64,000 bases of DNA from Pseudorhodoplanes sp049324435. Its GTDB lineage: Bacteria; Pseudomonadota; Alphaproteobacteria; Rhizobiales; Xanthobacteraceae. Under the pieces are notes generated by a model. It was not told the DNA's origin, ran no database searches, and was given only the letters and a program-made list of their open reading frames with translations. Below, piece by piece: positions 50,473-59,689 of this stretch; position 1 is the first letter of the stretch, and every line of letters starts with the position of its first letter. The stretch lies in the NCBI GenBank assembly GCA_049324435.1, contig JBMOOQ010000017.1:1-64000 (forward strand), given 5' to 3'. The position numbers were made by a program, and so were the translations under genes.

Positions 50473-53112
50473 TCAGACGGGTGCAAGCGCGCGATTGACG
50501 ATGTCGCTGACATCGGCCGACAGCGCCGAAGCCGAAGCGATCCGCCTCAGCGCAGCTTCCGCTTTGGTGCGCCGCACACTTTCAAGCGCCCGCCAGGAGC
50601 GGAATGCGGTCGCGAGCCTCGCCGCGACCTGCGGATTCCTGGCGTCGAGCGTGAGGACCGCTTCCGCGACGAAATCGTATCCGGCACCGTCGGGCCGGTT
50701 GAACTGCGTGGCATTGCCGTGTGCGAACGAGCCGATCAGGGCGCGGACCCGGTTGGGGTTGTTCATCGAGAAAGCCGGATGCGCGGTCAGGGCGCGCACA
50801 CGATCGAGAGTGCCGGCTTCGGGGATCATGGCCTGCAATCCGAGCCACTTGTCGATGATCAGCGGATCGCTTTCGTAGCGCTTGCCAAAGTCCTCCAGCG
50901 CCTCGGCCCGCTCCGGCCTGTCGTGCAGCGAAAGCGTTGCCAGCGCTGCCATCCGGTCAGTCATGTTGTTCGCTTGGCGGTACTGCGTCAGGGCGCGGGC
51001 GATGGCCGCGGCTTCGCCCGTCGCCGCGAGGAGGTCGAGCGCAGTGTTGCGCAATGCGCGACGTCCGGCGCTCGCAGCATCCGGGCTGTAGGGCTCGGTG
51101 GTTGTGAGACGGTCGTAGGTCTCCGTGAGCGGCGCTGCAAGTGCGTTGCCAATCGCGGAACGCAGATGCGCGCGCGCTTTGAAATTCGCGTCCGGATCGA
51201 CGTTCCGGCCGACTTCGCGCGCGATATCGGCTTCCGTCGGCATGCCGAAGGACAAGGCCACGAAGGCAGGTTCCAGGCGCGCATCGGACAGGATTGCACC
51301 GAGCGCCGCAATAAGTCCTTCGTCCGAAACCGGCTGCTGTCCTGCACGAAGCAGATTCACGTTTCCAAGCAGCAATCGCGTTGCAAGTGTCTGCACCGCC
51401 TGCCACCGATTGAAGGCATCGCTGTCACAGGCCGCCAGACGGCGCAGATCGTCTGCCGAAAGATTGGTGGTGAGTTTCACCGGCGCGGAAAAGTCCCGGT
51501 TGATCGAGAGCACAGGGCGCTCCGCGACGCCCTCAAAGACTATGGTTTGCGACGGTTCGGTCAGAGTGAGCACGTCACCGGCGGCCTTGCCCCCGACTGT
51601 CAGTGGCAGGTCCGCGCCATCGGCACCGACCAGCCCGAGCTTGAGCGGGATCACCATCGGATGTTTCACCGGCTGGCCCGGCGTAGGCGCGAGCGATTGC
51701 GACAATTGCAGCCGGTAGGTCTTTGCGGCGGCATCATATTGTCCGTCCGCCATCACATCGGGAGTTCCGGCCTGCGAATACCAGCGCATGAATTGCGACA
51801 GATCGCGCCCGGAAACGTCGGCAAAGCAGCGCACGAATTGCTCGATGGTCGCGGCCTCGCCGTCGTGCCGTTGGAAATACAGGTCCATACCCTTGCGGAA
51901 CGCTTCGCGCCCAAGCAGCACCCGCAACATGCGCACGACCTCTGCACCCTTTTCGTAGACGGTGGTCGTGTAGAAGTTGTTGATCTCGTGATAGAGCTCA
52001 GGCCGCACCGGATGGGCGAGGGGCCCCGCATCCTCCACGAATTGATGGGCCCGCAGATTGCGCACATCACCGATCCGCTCCACCGCGCGCGAGCGCATGT
52101 CGGCCGAAAATTCCTGGTCGCGATAGACGGTGAGTCCTTCCTTCAGGCAGAGCTGGAACCAGTCGCGGCAGGTGATGCGGTTGCCGGTCCAGTTGTGGAA
52201 ATACTCGTGGGCGATAATGGCTTCGATTGCCGCGAAGTCGCCATCGACTGCAGTTTCGGGTGAGGCGAGAACATAGCGGTCATTGAAGACGTTCAGACCC
52301 TTGTTTTCCATCGCACCCATGTTGAAGTCGGACACCGCGACGATCATGAAGATATCGAGATCGTATTCGCGGCCGAAGGCTTCCTCGTCCCAGCGCATCG
52401 AGCGCTTCAGTGCATCCATGGCATAACCGCAGCGGTTCTCCTTGCCGGGCTCGACATAAATGCGCAGGGCGACCTTGCGCCCAGACATGGTGACGAACTC
52501 GTCCTCCACACAGGCGAGGTTGCCGCCGACCATCGCAAACAGGTAGGACGGCTTGGGGAAGGGGTCGTGCCAGACGGCGTAGTGCCGGCCCGCAGGCAGG
52601 TCCCCGCTTTCGATCAGATTGCCGTTGGCGAGCAGCACGGGCGCCTGCGCCTTGTCGGCCTCGATTCGCGTGGTGTAGACCGCCATCACATCGGGGCGGT
52701 CCGGGAAATAGGTGATGCGCCTGAAGCCTTCCGCCTCACATTGCGTGCAATAGGTGTTGCTCGACCGGTAGAGACCCATCAGCTGGGTATTCGCCGAAGG
52801 GTCGACGATGGTCTCAACAGTCAGCGTAAACGGCCCTTGCGGCGGCTGGGCGATGGTGAGGCGATCGGGCGTGACGGCGAACGCTGCGTCTGGCAGCGGC
52901 TTTCCATTCACAAACACTGCGGCCAGCGTCAAACCGTCGCCGTCGAGAATGAGCGGCGCGGGTGCTGCGTCCGGATTGGGACGCAGGCGCAACTCGGACT
53001 TCACGCGGCTTTCGGTGGGATGCAGCGACACGTCGAGCCGGACCTCGTCGACCAGCCAGTCTGGCGGGCGATAATCCTGAAGGCGGACGGGGCGGGCCTG
53101 CTCGGTGCGCAT
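50473..53112 (-). CDS. pepN: Aminopeptidase N (M1 family)
   Basis: 879 residues, the usual length of bacterial PepN. Cytoplasmic zinc aminopeptidase. The substrate-binding GAMEN motif is at residues 266-270 and the zinc site HEYFH (302-306) with the third ligand Glu in LKEGLTVYRD. The N-terminal DYRPPDWLVDEVRLDVSLHP is typical. It shares a 139-base divergent intergenic region with the solute receptor gene. Confidence 0.96.
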   Translation of the reverse strand: MRTEQARPVRLQDYRPPDWLVDEVRLDVSLHPTESRVKSELRLRPNPDAAPAPLILDGDGLTLAAVFVNGKPLPDAAFAVTPDRLTIAQPPQGPFTLTVETIVDPSANTQLMGLYRSSNTYCTQCEAEGFRRITYFPDRPDVMAVYTTRIEADKAQAPVLLANGNLIESGDLPAGRHYAVWHDPFPKPSYLFAMVGGNLACVEDEFVTMSGRKVALRIYVEPGKENRCGYAMDALKRSMRWDEEAFGREYDLDIFMIVAVSDFNMGAMENKGLNVFNDRYVLASPETAVDGDFAAIEAIIAHEYFHNWTGNRITCRDWFQLCLKEGLTVYRDQEFSADMRSRAVERIGDVRNLRAHQFVEDAGPLAHPVRPELYHEINNFYTTTVYEKGAEVVRMLRVLLGREAFRKGMDLYFQRHDGEAATIEQFVRCFADVSGRDLSQFMRWYSQAGTPDVMADGQYDAAAKTYRLQLSQSLAPTPGQPVKHPMVIPLKLGLVGADGADLPLTVGGKAAGDVLTLTEPSQTIVFEGVAERPVLSINRDFSAPVKLTTNLSADDLRRLAACDSDAFNRWQAVQTLATRLLLGNVNLLRAGQQPVSDEGLIAALGAILSDARLEPAFVALSFGMPTEADIAREVGRNVDPDANFKARAHLRSAIGNALAAPLTETYDRLTTTEPYSPDAASAGRRALRNTALDLLAATGEAAAIARALTQYRQANNMTDRMAALATLSLHDRPERAEALEDFGKRYESDPLIIDKWLGLQAMIPEAGTLDRVRALTAHPAFSMNNPNRVRALIGSFAHGNATQFNRPDGAGYDFVAEAVLTLDARNPQVAARLATAFRSWRALESVRRTKAEAALRRIASASALSADVSDIVNRALAPV

Positions 53113-53251
53113 GGGCGGAAGACTTCCTTCGATCAGGTGAAAATCGGTCGGGCTTTTATCTACCAGCTCGTGACCTCCATATCCGGATTTTCTGTGACCT
53201 GATAGAACGGCGCCAGCCGGCGGTCAGCCGGACAAAAAACGGGAGGACTCC

Positions 53252-54217
53252 ATGCCGAAGATCTGGTCGGCGCTGCTTGCAGCGGCCGCTGTCACCCTTG
53301 CATCGTCTGCCGTGTCCGCGCAGCAGGGCTATCCGAGCCAGCTGGTGCGGATCGTCGTGCCATTCTCCGCCGGCAGTGCGACCGACCTGCTCGCGCGCGC
53401 GGTGGCCGATAAGCTCGGCGAGAAGTGGAAACAGCAGGTCATCGTGGAAAACCGGCCGGGCATCGCCGGTACTGCGGCGGTCGCCAAGAGCCCGGCGGAC
53501 GGTTACACGCTGATGCTGACATCCAATGGCCACACCGTTGCAGGCGTCCTCAACAAGGCGCTGCCGTTCGATCCGGTGAAGGATTTTGCCGGCATCACCC
53601 CGGTCGCCTCGGTGCCGCTGGTGCTGATCGTCAATCCCGAACTGCCGGCGAAGACGCTGAAGGAGTTCATCGATCTCGCGAAGTCTAAGCCCGGCACTTT
53701 GAATTTCGCGTCTCCTGGCCTTGGCTCCACGACCTTCATAGCCGGTGCGCTGTTCAAGGACGCCGCGAAGCTCGATCTCGTGCATGTGCCCTACAAGGGG
53801 GCGCCGGAAGCCAATATGAGCGTGGTGCGCGGCGACTCGCAGATGTATTTCACGCCAGCCAGCACCGCAGTCGAACTCGTGCAATCCGGCAAGGTGCGTG
53901 CGCTGGGCGTCGCCACCGCCAAGCGCGTCGAAGCGATGCCGGATGTGCCGACCATAAGCGAGGCCGGGCTGCCCGGTTTCGCCTACGAGTCCTGGTTCGG
54001 CCTGATGGCACCGGCCGGCACCCCCGCCGCGATCATCGAGAAGGTCAACAAGGACGTCATCGAGGCGCTGCAGGACAAGGCGCTGCAGGAGCGTATGGCC
54101 AAGCAGGGCGGGGTGGTGGTTGTGACATCGACGCCCAAGCAGTTCGATGAGACCATCAAGTCGGACACCGCGCGCTATACTAAGATCTTCCAGGATGCAG
54201 GCTTGGCCGCGAAGTAG
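53252..54217 (+). CDS. Bug-family tripartite tricarboxylate transport receptor
   Basis: 321 residues. Periplasmic substrate-binding protein: signal peptide (LLAAAAVTLASSAVSAQQ), then YPSQLVRIVVPFSAGSATDL, NRPGIAGTAAVAKSPADGYT and GVATAKRVEAMPDVPTISEA, all family hallmarks. No TctA/TctB membrane genes are adjacent, so it is an orphan receptor as is common for Bug proteins. GGGAGGA precedes ATG 53252. Confidence 0.94.
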   Translation: MPKIWSALLAAAAVTLASSAVSAQQGYPSQLVRIVVPFSAGSATDLLARAVADKLGEKWKQQVIVENRPGIAGTAAVAKSPADGYTLMLTSNGHTVAGVLNKALPFDPVKDFAGITPVASVPLVLIVNPELPAKTLKEFIDLAKSKPGTLNFASPGLGSTTFIAGALFKDAAKLDLVHVPYKGAPEANMSVVRGDSQMYFTPASTAVELVQSGKVRALGVATAKRVEAMPDVPTISEAGLPGFAYESWFGLMAPAGTPAAIIEKVNKDVIEALQDKALQERMAKQGGVVVVTSTPKQFDETIKSDTARYTKIFQDAGLAAK

Positions 54218-54242
54218 GCGATACCCGATCCACCTATCACAG

Positions 54243-54269
54243 GCCGGCCCGTTCAAGGGCCGGCTTTTT
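54243..54269 (+). terminator. Intrinsic terminator after the Bug receptor gene
   Basis: Eight-base perfect stem GCCGGCCC / GGGCCGGC, loop GTTCAA, then TTTTT. It lies 25 bases after the stop codon. Confidence 0.88.
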
Positions 54270-54295
54270 CTTTGAAACGGCCAGCGTTCGTCACA

Positions 54296-54330
54296 TTGAA
54301 AATGGCATCAGATGATACTAATTTTGATGC
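54296..54330 (+). promoter_or_regulatory. Candidate vapBC promoter and autoregulatory operator
   Basis: TTGAAA (54296-54301), 17 bases, TAATTT (54319-54324), flanked or overlapped by the inverted repeat GCATCA-N14-TGATGC (54305-54310 and 54325-54330), 24 bases before the VapB start. Type II antitoxins usually bind such palindromes over their own promoter. Confidence 0.4.
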
Positions 54331-54353
54331 GCAACTGACCATGAGATCGATCC

Positions 54354-54557
54354 ATGCGCACAACGATCGCGCTCGACGACGGGTTGCTCGCAGAGGCCGA
54401 GGCTTATACCGGCATCAAGGAAAAGCCCGCCCTGGTGCGGGAAGCGCTGAAGGCGCTGATCGAGCGCGAGAGCGCGCGGCGCCTGGCGCGGCTCGGCGGC
54501 AGCGAGCCGGATCTGCGGCCAATTCCGCGGCGACGGGGTGACGCGGGGCGTCCGTGA
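54354..54557 (+). CDS. vapB: VapB-type antitoxin
   Basis: 67 residues. Ribbon-helix-helix N-terminus (MRTTIALDDGLLAEAEAYTG, then KEKPALVREALKALIERE), as in the VapB/CopG antitoxins. The Arg-rich tail likely wraps the toxin. Its last four bases overlap the toxin start, the usual antitoxin-first layout. Confidence 0.9.
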   Translation: MRTTIALDDGLLAEAEAYTGIKEKPALVREALKALIERESARRLARLGGSEPDLRPIPRRRGDAGRP

Positions 54558-54943
54558 TTCTGGTCGATACGTCCGTCTGGATCGACCATTTGCGATCCGG
54601 TGACGCCGCGCTGGCCCGTCTGCTCGAGGCACAGCGGGTGCTTGGCCACCGGTTCATTCTCGGCGAACTTGCGCTTGGCGCCTTGCGCGCGCGTGCGACG
54701 GTGCTGCGCGATCTTGCGCATTTGCCGCAGGTCGAAACCGCGCGCGACGAGGAAGTCATGCACCTTATCGAGAAGGAGCGGCTGTATGGCCGCGGTATCG
54801 GCTATATCGATGCCCATCTTCTTGCGTCGCTCAGGCTCACGCCGGGGTCTGCATTGTGGACGCGCGATGCGCGATTACATAGGGTCGCAAGCGATATGAA
54901 ACTGGCAGCAGCGCAGCCGCGACAATGCAAGACAGTACGGTGA
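54554..54943 (+). CDS. vapC: VapC-type PIN-domain ribonuclease toxin
   Basis: 129 residues, GTG start 54554 overlapping the vapB stop (GTGA). The four PIN acids are all present: D5 (ILVDTSVWID), E38 (LGELALG), D86 (GYIDAHLLAS) and D105 (LWTRDARL), so the toxin should be active. It overlaps the following dusA gene by 19 bases on the same strand, an unusual fusion of a toxin operon with a tRNA modification gene. Confidence 0.92.
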   Translation: MILVDTSVWIDHLRSGDAALARLLEAQRVLGHRFILGELALGALRARATVLRDLAHLPQVETARDEEVMHLIEKERLYGRGIGYIDAHLLASLRLTPGSALWTRDARLHRVASDMKLAAAQPRQCKTVR

Positions 54944-55944
54944 CAGCCACCAGCCGTAGATTCTCCATTGCGCCCATGATGGACTGGACCGACCGGCATT
55001 GCCGCGTCTTCCATCGGCTGCTGACGCGCCATGCGCTGCTTTACAGCGAGATGATCACCACCGGTGCGGTGCTGCATGGCGACCGCAAGCGGCTCTTGCG
55101 CTTCGACCCCTCAGAGCATCCGGTGGCGCTGCAGCTCGGCGGGTCCGATCCGCGCGAACTCGCCGAGAGCGCCCGGATCGCAGAGGATTTCGGTTACGAC
55201 GAGATCAACCTGAATGTCGGCTGTCCGTCCGACCGGGTGCAGGACGGCCGTTTCGGCGCCTGCCTGATGGCGGAGCCGCGGCTCGTGGGCGACTGTGTCG
55301 CGGCGATGAAACAGGCCGTCCGCGTTCCGGTCACCGTGAAATGCCGGATCGGGATCGACGACCAGGATCCGGAAGTGGCGCTCGATGCGCTGGTCGCCTC
55401 GGTCAAAGCGGCCGGCGTGGATGCGTTGATCGTGCATGCGCGCAAGGCCTGGCTGCAGGGTCTGTCGCCGCGTGAGAACCGCGATATTCCGCCGCTCGAT
55501 TACGGCCGCGTGTACCGGCTCAAGGCCGCAAATCCCGGCCTCCACATTTCCATCAATGGCGGCATCGGTTCGATCGAGGCCGCCTGCGAGCACCTTGCGC
55601 ATGTCGACGGCGTGATGATGGGCCGCGCCGCCTATCAGGAGCCGTGGCGCCTGCTTGCGGCCGACGCCGCCGTGTTCGGCGGGCAGCCGGCCTTCGGCAA
55701 TCCGAAGCAGGCGCTTGAAGCCTTCTTCCCCTATGTCGAGCGCGAGCTTGCCCATGGCACACGGCTGCACGCGATGACGCGGCACGTGCTCGGCCTGTTC
55801 CGCAGCGTGCCCGGCGCACGCGCCTTCCGCCGCCATATTGCCGTCCATGCCGTGAAGCCCGATGCCGGCATAGCTGTTCTGCGCGATGCCCTCGCGCTTG
55901 TGGTGGACAGCGGCACGCCGATGGCGCACACCGCGGCAGCCTGA
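54925..55944 (+). CDS. dusA: tRNA-dihydrouridine synthase A
   Basis: 339 residues. FMN enzyme reducing uridine 20/20a in tRNA. The N-terminal RFSIAPMMDWTDRHCRVFHR, catalytic Cys C100 in LNVGCPSDRVQ, and FGACLMAEP and VTVKCRIGIDDQD are DusA signatures. ATG 54925 lies inside the vapC 3' end; a slightly later start is possible because the conserved part begins near residue 12. Confidence 0.96.
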   Translation: MQDSTVTATSRRFSIAPMMDWTDRHCRVFHRLLTRHALLYSEMITTGAVLHGDRKRLLRFDPSEHPVALQLGGSDPRELAESARIAEDFGYDEINLNVGCPSDRVQDGRFGACLMAEPRLVGDCVAAMKQAVRVPVTVKCRIGIDDQDPEVALDALVASVKAAGVDALIVHARKAWLQGLSPRENRDIPPLDYGRVYRLKAANPGLHISINGGIGSIEAACEHLAHVDGVMMGRAAYQEPWRLLAADAAVFGGQPAFGNPKQALEAFFPYVERELAHGTRLHAMTRHVLGLFRSVPGARAFRRHIAVHAVKPDAGIAVLRDALALVVDSGTPMAHTAAA

Positions 55945-55990
55945 CGCCGGCACGACCTCTCGCGCCCGGCACTCCTCCCAGGAGCTTGCG

Positions 55991-56821
55991 ATGTTCGGCA
56001 TCCCGGCCGGCGAGCTTGCCTTGCTGGCACTTGCCATCGTGACCGGCGGCGTCCTGACCGGCCTTCTGGCCGGGCTGTTCGGCGTGGGCGGCGGGGCGAT
56101 CATCGTGCCGGTGCTGTACGAGATTTTCCGCATCCTCGGCGTGTCGGAAGACATACGGGTCCAGCTTTGCGTCGGCACCTCGCTCGCCATTATCATCCCG
56201 ACCTCGATCCGCTCCTATCTCGCGCATCGCGCGCGCGGAACGCTGCCAGCGGGCGTGCTGAGGAACTGGATCGTCCCAGTTTCCGCCGGCGTCATCCTGG
56301 GCGGAGCGATTGCGGCATTCGCCCCGGCTGCGGTGTTCAAAGGCTTTTTCGCGGTGATGGCGTTTCTGCTCGGCGCCAAATTCCTGTTTGCGCAGGAGCG
56401 CTGGCGGCTCGGTGATACGCTGCCCGGCCGCGCGCTGATGACGCTCTATGGGCTTTTCATTGGCTTTTATTCCGCGATGATGGGGGTGGGCGGCGGCGCG
56501 GTATCGACGCTGATCCTCAGCCTTTACGGACAGCCGATTCATGCCGCGGTCGGCATTTCGGCGGGTGTCGGCGTGATCATCTCGCTGATCGGAACGCTCG
56601 GCTTTATCGCTGCCGGGCTGCCTTATCAGGCGCTGATGCCGCCCCTGTCTGTCGGCTACGTGTCGCTGCTGGGCGTCGCACTGATGGCGCCGGTCAGCGC
56701 GCTGGTCGCGCCGTATGGCGCGCGCATCGCGCATGCCTTGTCGCGCCGCAAGCTGGAACTGGCCTTCGGTGTGTTCCTTTGGATCATATCGGTCCGGTTC
56801 ATCCTGAGCCTGCTGATTTAG
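55991..56821 (+). CDS. TSUP (TauE/SafE) family permease
   Basis: 276 residues, about eight helices. Two internal repeats each carry the family's Gly-rich motif: GLFGVGGGAIIVPVL near residue 27 and AMMGVGGGAVSTLILSL near 165. Probably exports or imports a sulfur-containing anion or organic acid; the substrate is unknown. ATG 55991 follows a GGAG. Confidence 0.92.
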   Translation: MFGIPAGELALLALAIVTGGVLTGLLAGLFGVGGGAIIVPVLYEIFRILGVSEDIRVQLCVGTSLAIIIPTSIRSYLAHRARGTLPAGVLRNWIVPVSAGVILGGAIAAFAPAAVFKGFFAVMAFLLGAKFLFAQERWRLGDTLPGRALMTLYGLFIGFYSAMMGVGGGAVSTLILSLYGQPIHAAVGISAGVGVIISLIGTLGFIAAGLPYQALMPPLSVGYVSLLGVALMAPVSALVAPYGARIAHALSRRKLELAFGVFLWIISVRFILSLLI

Positions 56822-56858
56822 ACCGGGCCTCGGCATCCGGCGATACGTTGGCTGCAAC

Positions 56859-57566
56859 TCAAGGATAGCCGCGCATGATCAGCTTGTCGCCGCGAACTTC
56901 CCAGCTTTCCAGCCGGTTCAGGAAGCTCATGCCGAGCAGGCTCGTGCGCAATTGTCCGGGCTGCGCGATCAGCGCCGGTACCGACCGTTCGACCAGTCCG
57001 CCGACACTGACGCTATCGAGCGTCACGGCTGCCGCGCGGGTCTTGCCGTTCGCGGTATCGACGGTGACGCTGTAGCTCAGAACTTCGAGAGGCAGGCCCG
57101 CGGCCTTCGCGGCTTCCTGCGTCAGCACGACGGCGCTGGCGCCGGTGTCGAGGATCATCGGCACCTTTCCGCCGTTGACGGTTGTCGAAACGTCGAACGA
57201 CCCGCCGCGTCCGCGCGCGATCTCGACGATGCGCCCGCGTGTCGCCGCGCGGCCCGGCACCATCTCCGCCATCAGCCGCTCATAGACGCCGCGCAATTCG
57301 AAGCGGTATGTGTAGCCAAGCGCGAGTGACAGGCCGATCACGATCCAGATCAGGACGATCTGGATTGCCTTGCCGATACTTTCGCGAAACACCACGAGCG
57401 CGCTGCCGCCCAGGGCGACGAGCCAGATCAGCTTGAATGACAGACTCGCAAAGTCGTCCGTGCTCATCCCTGCCACGGTGCCCTGATCGTGCCGCATGAA
57501 CAGCACGACGAGCGACAGCACGATGGCCGTCATCAGCAACCAGAACAGCACCGGGCTACGCACCAC
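56859..57566 (-). CDS. Membrane retropepsin-like aspartic protease (clan AA, TIGR02281)
   Basis: 235 residues from GTG 57566, with AAGGA six bases upstream; TTG 57572 overlapping the previous stop is an alternative. Three helices (about 5-22, 43-60, 67-85) lead to a single retropepsin domain with catalytic Asp in VPMILDTGASAVVL (D140), dimerisation being needed for activity. It ends SLLGMSFLNRLESWEVRGDK, the usual family end. Third gene of a kinase-DUF1289-protease operon. Confidence 0.85.
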   Translation of the reverse strand: MVRSPVLFWLLMTAIVLSLVVLFMRHDQGTVAGMSTDDFASLSFKLIWLVALGGSALVVFRESIGKAIQIVLIWIVIGLSLALGYTYRFELRGVYERLMAEMVPGRAATRGRIVEIARGRGGSFDVSTTVNGGKVPMILDTGASAVVLTQEAAKAAGLPLEVLSYSVTVDTANGKTRAAAVTLDSVSVGGLVERSVPALIAQPGQLRTSLLGMSFLNRLESWEVRGDKLIMRGYP

Positions 57567-57568
57567 GC

Positions 57569-57817
57569 TCAATCCTTCAGATCCGGTCCTGCAGCGGCAG
57601 GGCCCGGCGCGGTCATGGCCGCGATTCGACCCGGCAACAATGCCATGATGCGCCGGCGTTCGCTCCCGGACATAGCGCCCCAGCCGGCGATTTCGTCGAT
57701 CGTGCGGCCACAGCCGCGGCACAGCCTTGTGCCGGGTTCGAGCACGCAGATCTTGAGGCAAGGGGTTTCGATCAAGGCGCGGATCGCAAAATATCTGGCA
57801 GCGGTCCGTCGCAACAT
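57569..57817 (-). CDS. DUF1289 iron-sulfur-type small protein
   Basis: 82 residues. Four cysteines in TPCLKICVLEPGTRLCRGCG (C20, C24, C33, C36) followed by RTIDEIAGWGAMSGSERRRI match DUF1289, thought to bind a metal or iron-sulfur cluster. The start is ATG 57817, 32 bases after the kinase stop; the stop abuts the protease start. Confidence 0.9.
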   Translation of the reverse strand: MLRRTAARYFAIRALIETPCLKICVLEPGTRLCRGCGRTIDEIAGWGAMSGSERRRIMALLPGRIAAMTAPGPAAAGPDLKD

Positions 57818-57849
57818 AGGCGCGGCGCAAGGAAAGGCAATGCGGCGCG

Positions 57850-59424
57850 CTATACGCCTGCGCGGCCCGAGGCTGGTTGCGCAGAACCGCTTTCTCGCTT
57901 CTCGGCCGACAGGGCCGCGTCTCTCGGCTGAAGCGCCGGAGCCGGCTCCGCGAGCGGCGCCAGCGCCGCCATGACCCGCTCCGGCGGCAACGCCACAATG
58001 ACCTCGGTGCCGACGCGCAGCTTCGATTTCAGGGTGAAGGTGCCGCCATGCAGGTCGACCAGGCTCTTGGCGATCGGCAACCCGAGGCCGGCGCCTTGCT
58101 CGGCGGACTTGATGGCATTCGACCCTTGCCCGAACGATGCCAGCACAACAGGGATCTCGTCCTCGGGAATGCCGGGGCCGGTATCCTTGACGCTGAAATA
58201 TTGTCCGCCCGACGCGGTCCAGCCAGCCTTAATCCAGATCTCGCCGCCCTGCGGGGTGAATTTCACCGCATTGGAGAGAAGGTTAAGTGCGATCTGACGC
58301 AAGGCGCGTTCGTCCGCCCAAACCCGCGGCAGGTCCGGCTCGAAAACCTCATGAATGGTGATGCCGCGATTCCTCGCACGCAGCCTCACGAGATGATGGC
58401 AATCCTGAACCACGAAGACGAGGGACACCGCTTCTTCGTTCAGTTCATAGCGGCCCGCCTCGATGCGCGACAAATCGAGGATCTCGTTGATAAGGCCAAG
58501 CAGATGCTGGCCCGAGTCATGAATGTCGTTGGAATAATCCTTATAGGCCGGGACGGTATGTGGTCCGAAAATCTCGTTCTTCATCACTTCGGAGAAGCCG
58601 AGAATGGCATTGAGCGGCGTCCGCAACTCATGACTCATCTGCGCGAGGAACCGCGACTTGGAAATGTTTGCGGCCTCAGCGCGATGGCGCGCTTCGTCGG
58701 AGATGGTCTTGGCCTGTTCGAGTTCGCCGATCAGCATGTCCTTTTCGGCGCGGGCCTGCAGCGTCTGCAGTGCGGATGAATAAAGCCGATGTGCGAGCAG
58801 CAGGAAGTAGCCCTGCGCGGTGACGGCCATGGTGGCCAGGATATAGTCGTGCAGGTTGGCCTTGAGCGCAAAGCTGATCGCGACGGCGGTGGTCACCGGG
58901 ACGGTCGCAACGAACACCGCGATCGGGAGCGAGAAGGCGAGCATGCTGGCGACCGCCACCACCAGCAGCATCACAAACAGCATGAAGGTGCCGGTATTTT
59001 CCGAGACCCCGACCGGCTGCACCAGATTGAACATCCAGGCAAGGCCGAAGAACAGATCGAGCATGATGAAGCGGAGCCGCCAGGCTCTGACGTTCACCTC
59101 GAACGGAGGGGTCGCAAGAAATCGTCTGCACTTCGTGATCATCACGGCGTGGATCAGAAGGACGCCCGCCGTCCAGATGCCGGCGGCCGCCGCGCCGGTC
59201 CACAGGCTGGAGAGAAAGCCCACGGTTGCAACCAGCAGAAGAACGACCAGAGACGCCGAGAGGCGGTTCTGGGCGAACATCCGCAGCAATTCGTAGTCGA
59301 AGGCCGGGCTGGTGCCGCTGGTCGAGGTGAGGCGGTCCCGCGCGTCCCGGACCCGCTGCGTCGCCGCACGCCGCCGCTTAGCGGCGGCTTCCTCGCGTGC
59401 GTCGCTGGCGTTACTCTTGGTCAT
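57850..59424 (-). CDS. Membrane histidine kinase, DivJ/PdhS-like core
   Basis: 524 residues. The N-terminus is basic; about six helices (between residues 55 and 195) form a membrane sensor without a large periplasmic part. A coiled-coil linker follows, then the core FLAQMSHELRTPLNAILGFS with the phospho-His, SGQHLLGLINEILDLSRIEA, N-box NLLSNAVKFTP and GAGLGLPIAKSLVDLHGG. The core is close to the kinase at 47956. Orphan: no response regulator is adjacent. Confidence 0.9.
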   Translation of the reverse strand: MTKSNASDAREEAAAKRRRAATQRVRDARDRLTSTSGTSPAFDYELLRMFAQNRLSASLVVLLLVATVGFLSSLWTGAAAAGIWTAGVLLIHAVMITKCRRFLATPPFEVNVRAWRLRFIMLDLFFGLAWMFNLVQPVGVSENTGTFMLFVMLLVVAVASMLAFSLPIAVFVATVPVTTAVAISFALKANLHDYILATMAVTAQGYFLLLAHRLYSSALQTLQARAEKDMLIGELEQAKTISDEARHRAEAANISKSRFLAQMSHELRTPLNAILGFSEVMKNEIFGPHTVPAYKDYSNDIHDSGQHLLGLINEILDLSRIEAGRYELNEEAVSLVFVVQDCHHLVRLRARNRGITIHEVFEPDLPRVWADERALRQIALNLLSNAVKFTPQGGEIWIKAGWTASGGQYFSVKDTGPGIPEDEIPVVLASFGQGSNAIKSAEQGAGLGLPIAKSLVDLHGGTFTLKSKLRVGTEVIVALPPERVMAALAPLAEPAPALQPRDAALSAEKRESGSAQPASGRAGV

Positions 59425-59689
59425 ACGCGGTCTTCACTGGCTTCCGGGACAATAAATACTAGCGTTCCAAATCCGAAATTCGGCTTAACCCGGGACGTCC
59501 CGGACGCGAATTTCAAAGATGGGGGACGCCATCAACGCGTTGGTTTCAATAATAATCTGGTTCAGAAATTCCCTGACGGAGGGAGCCGGTGCCGCGGCAG
59601 GGGATTGGTGAACCGCCGCTGGCCAAAGTCACCCAAAAATCTTAAGGGCAACCTTAATCGGGTCCGGAATCCGAACGACGCGGAGGCAG
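59425..59689. other. Intergenic region between the kinase and the GST gene
   Basis: It serves as divergent promoter region for the kinase (minus) and GST (plus). A 30-codon frame at 59519-59611 (MGDAINALVSIIIWFRN) is open but lacks a ribosome binding site. No strong hairpin was seen. Confidence 0.4.

Noticed and set aside
59519..59611. 30-codon small gene MGDAINALVSIIIWFRN...
   Set aside because: There is no ribosome binding site and it lies in the divergent promoter region; without conservation data it cannot be supported.
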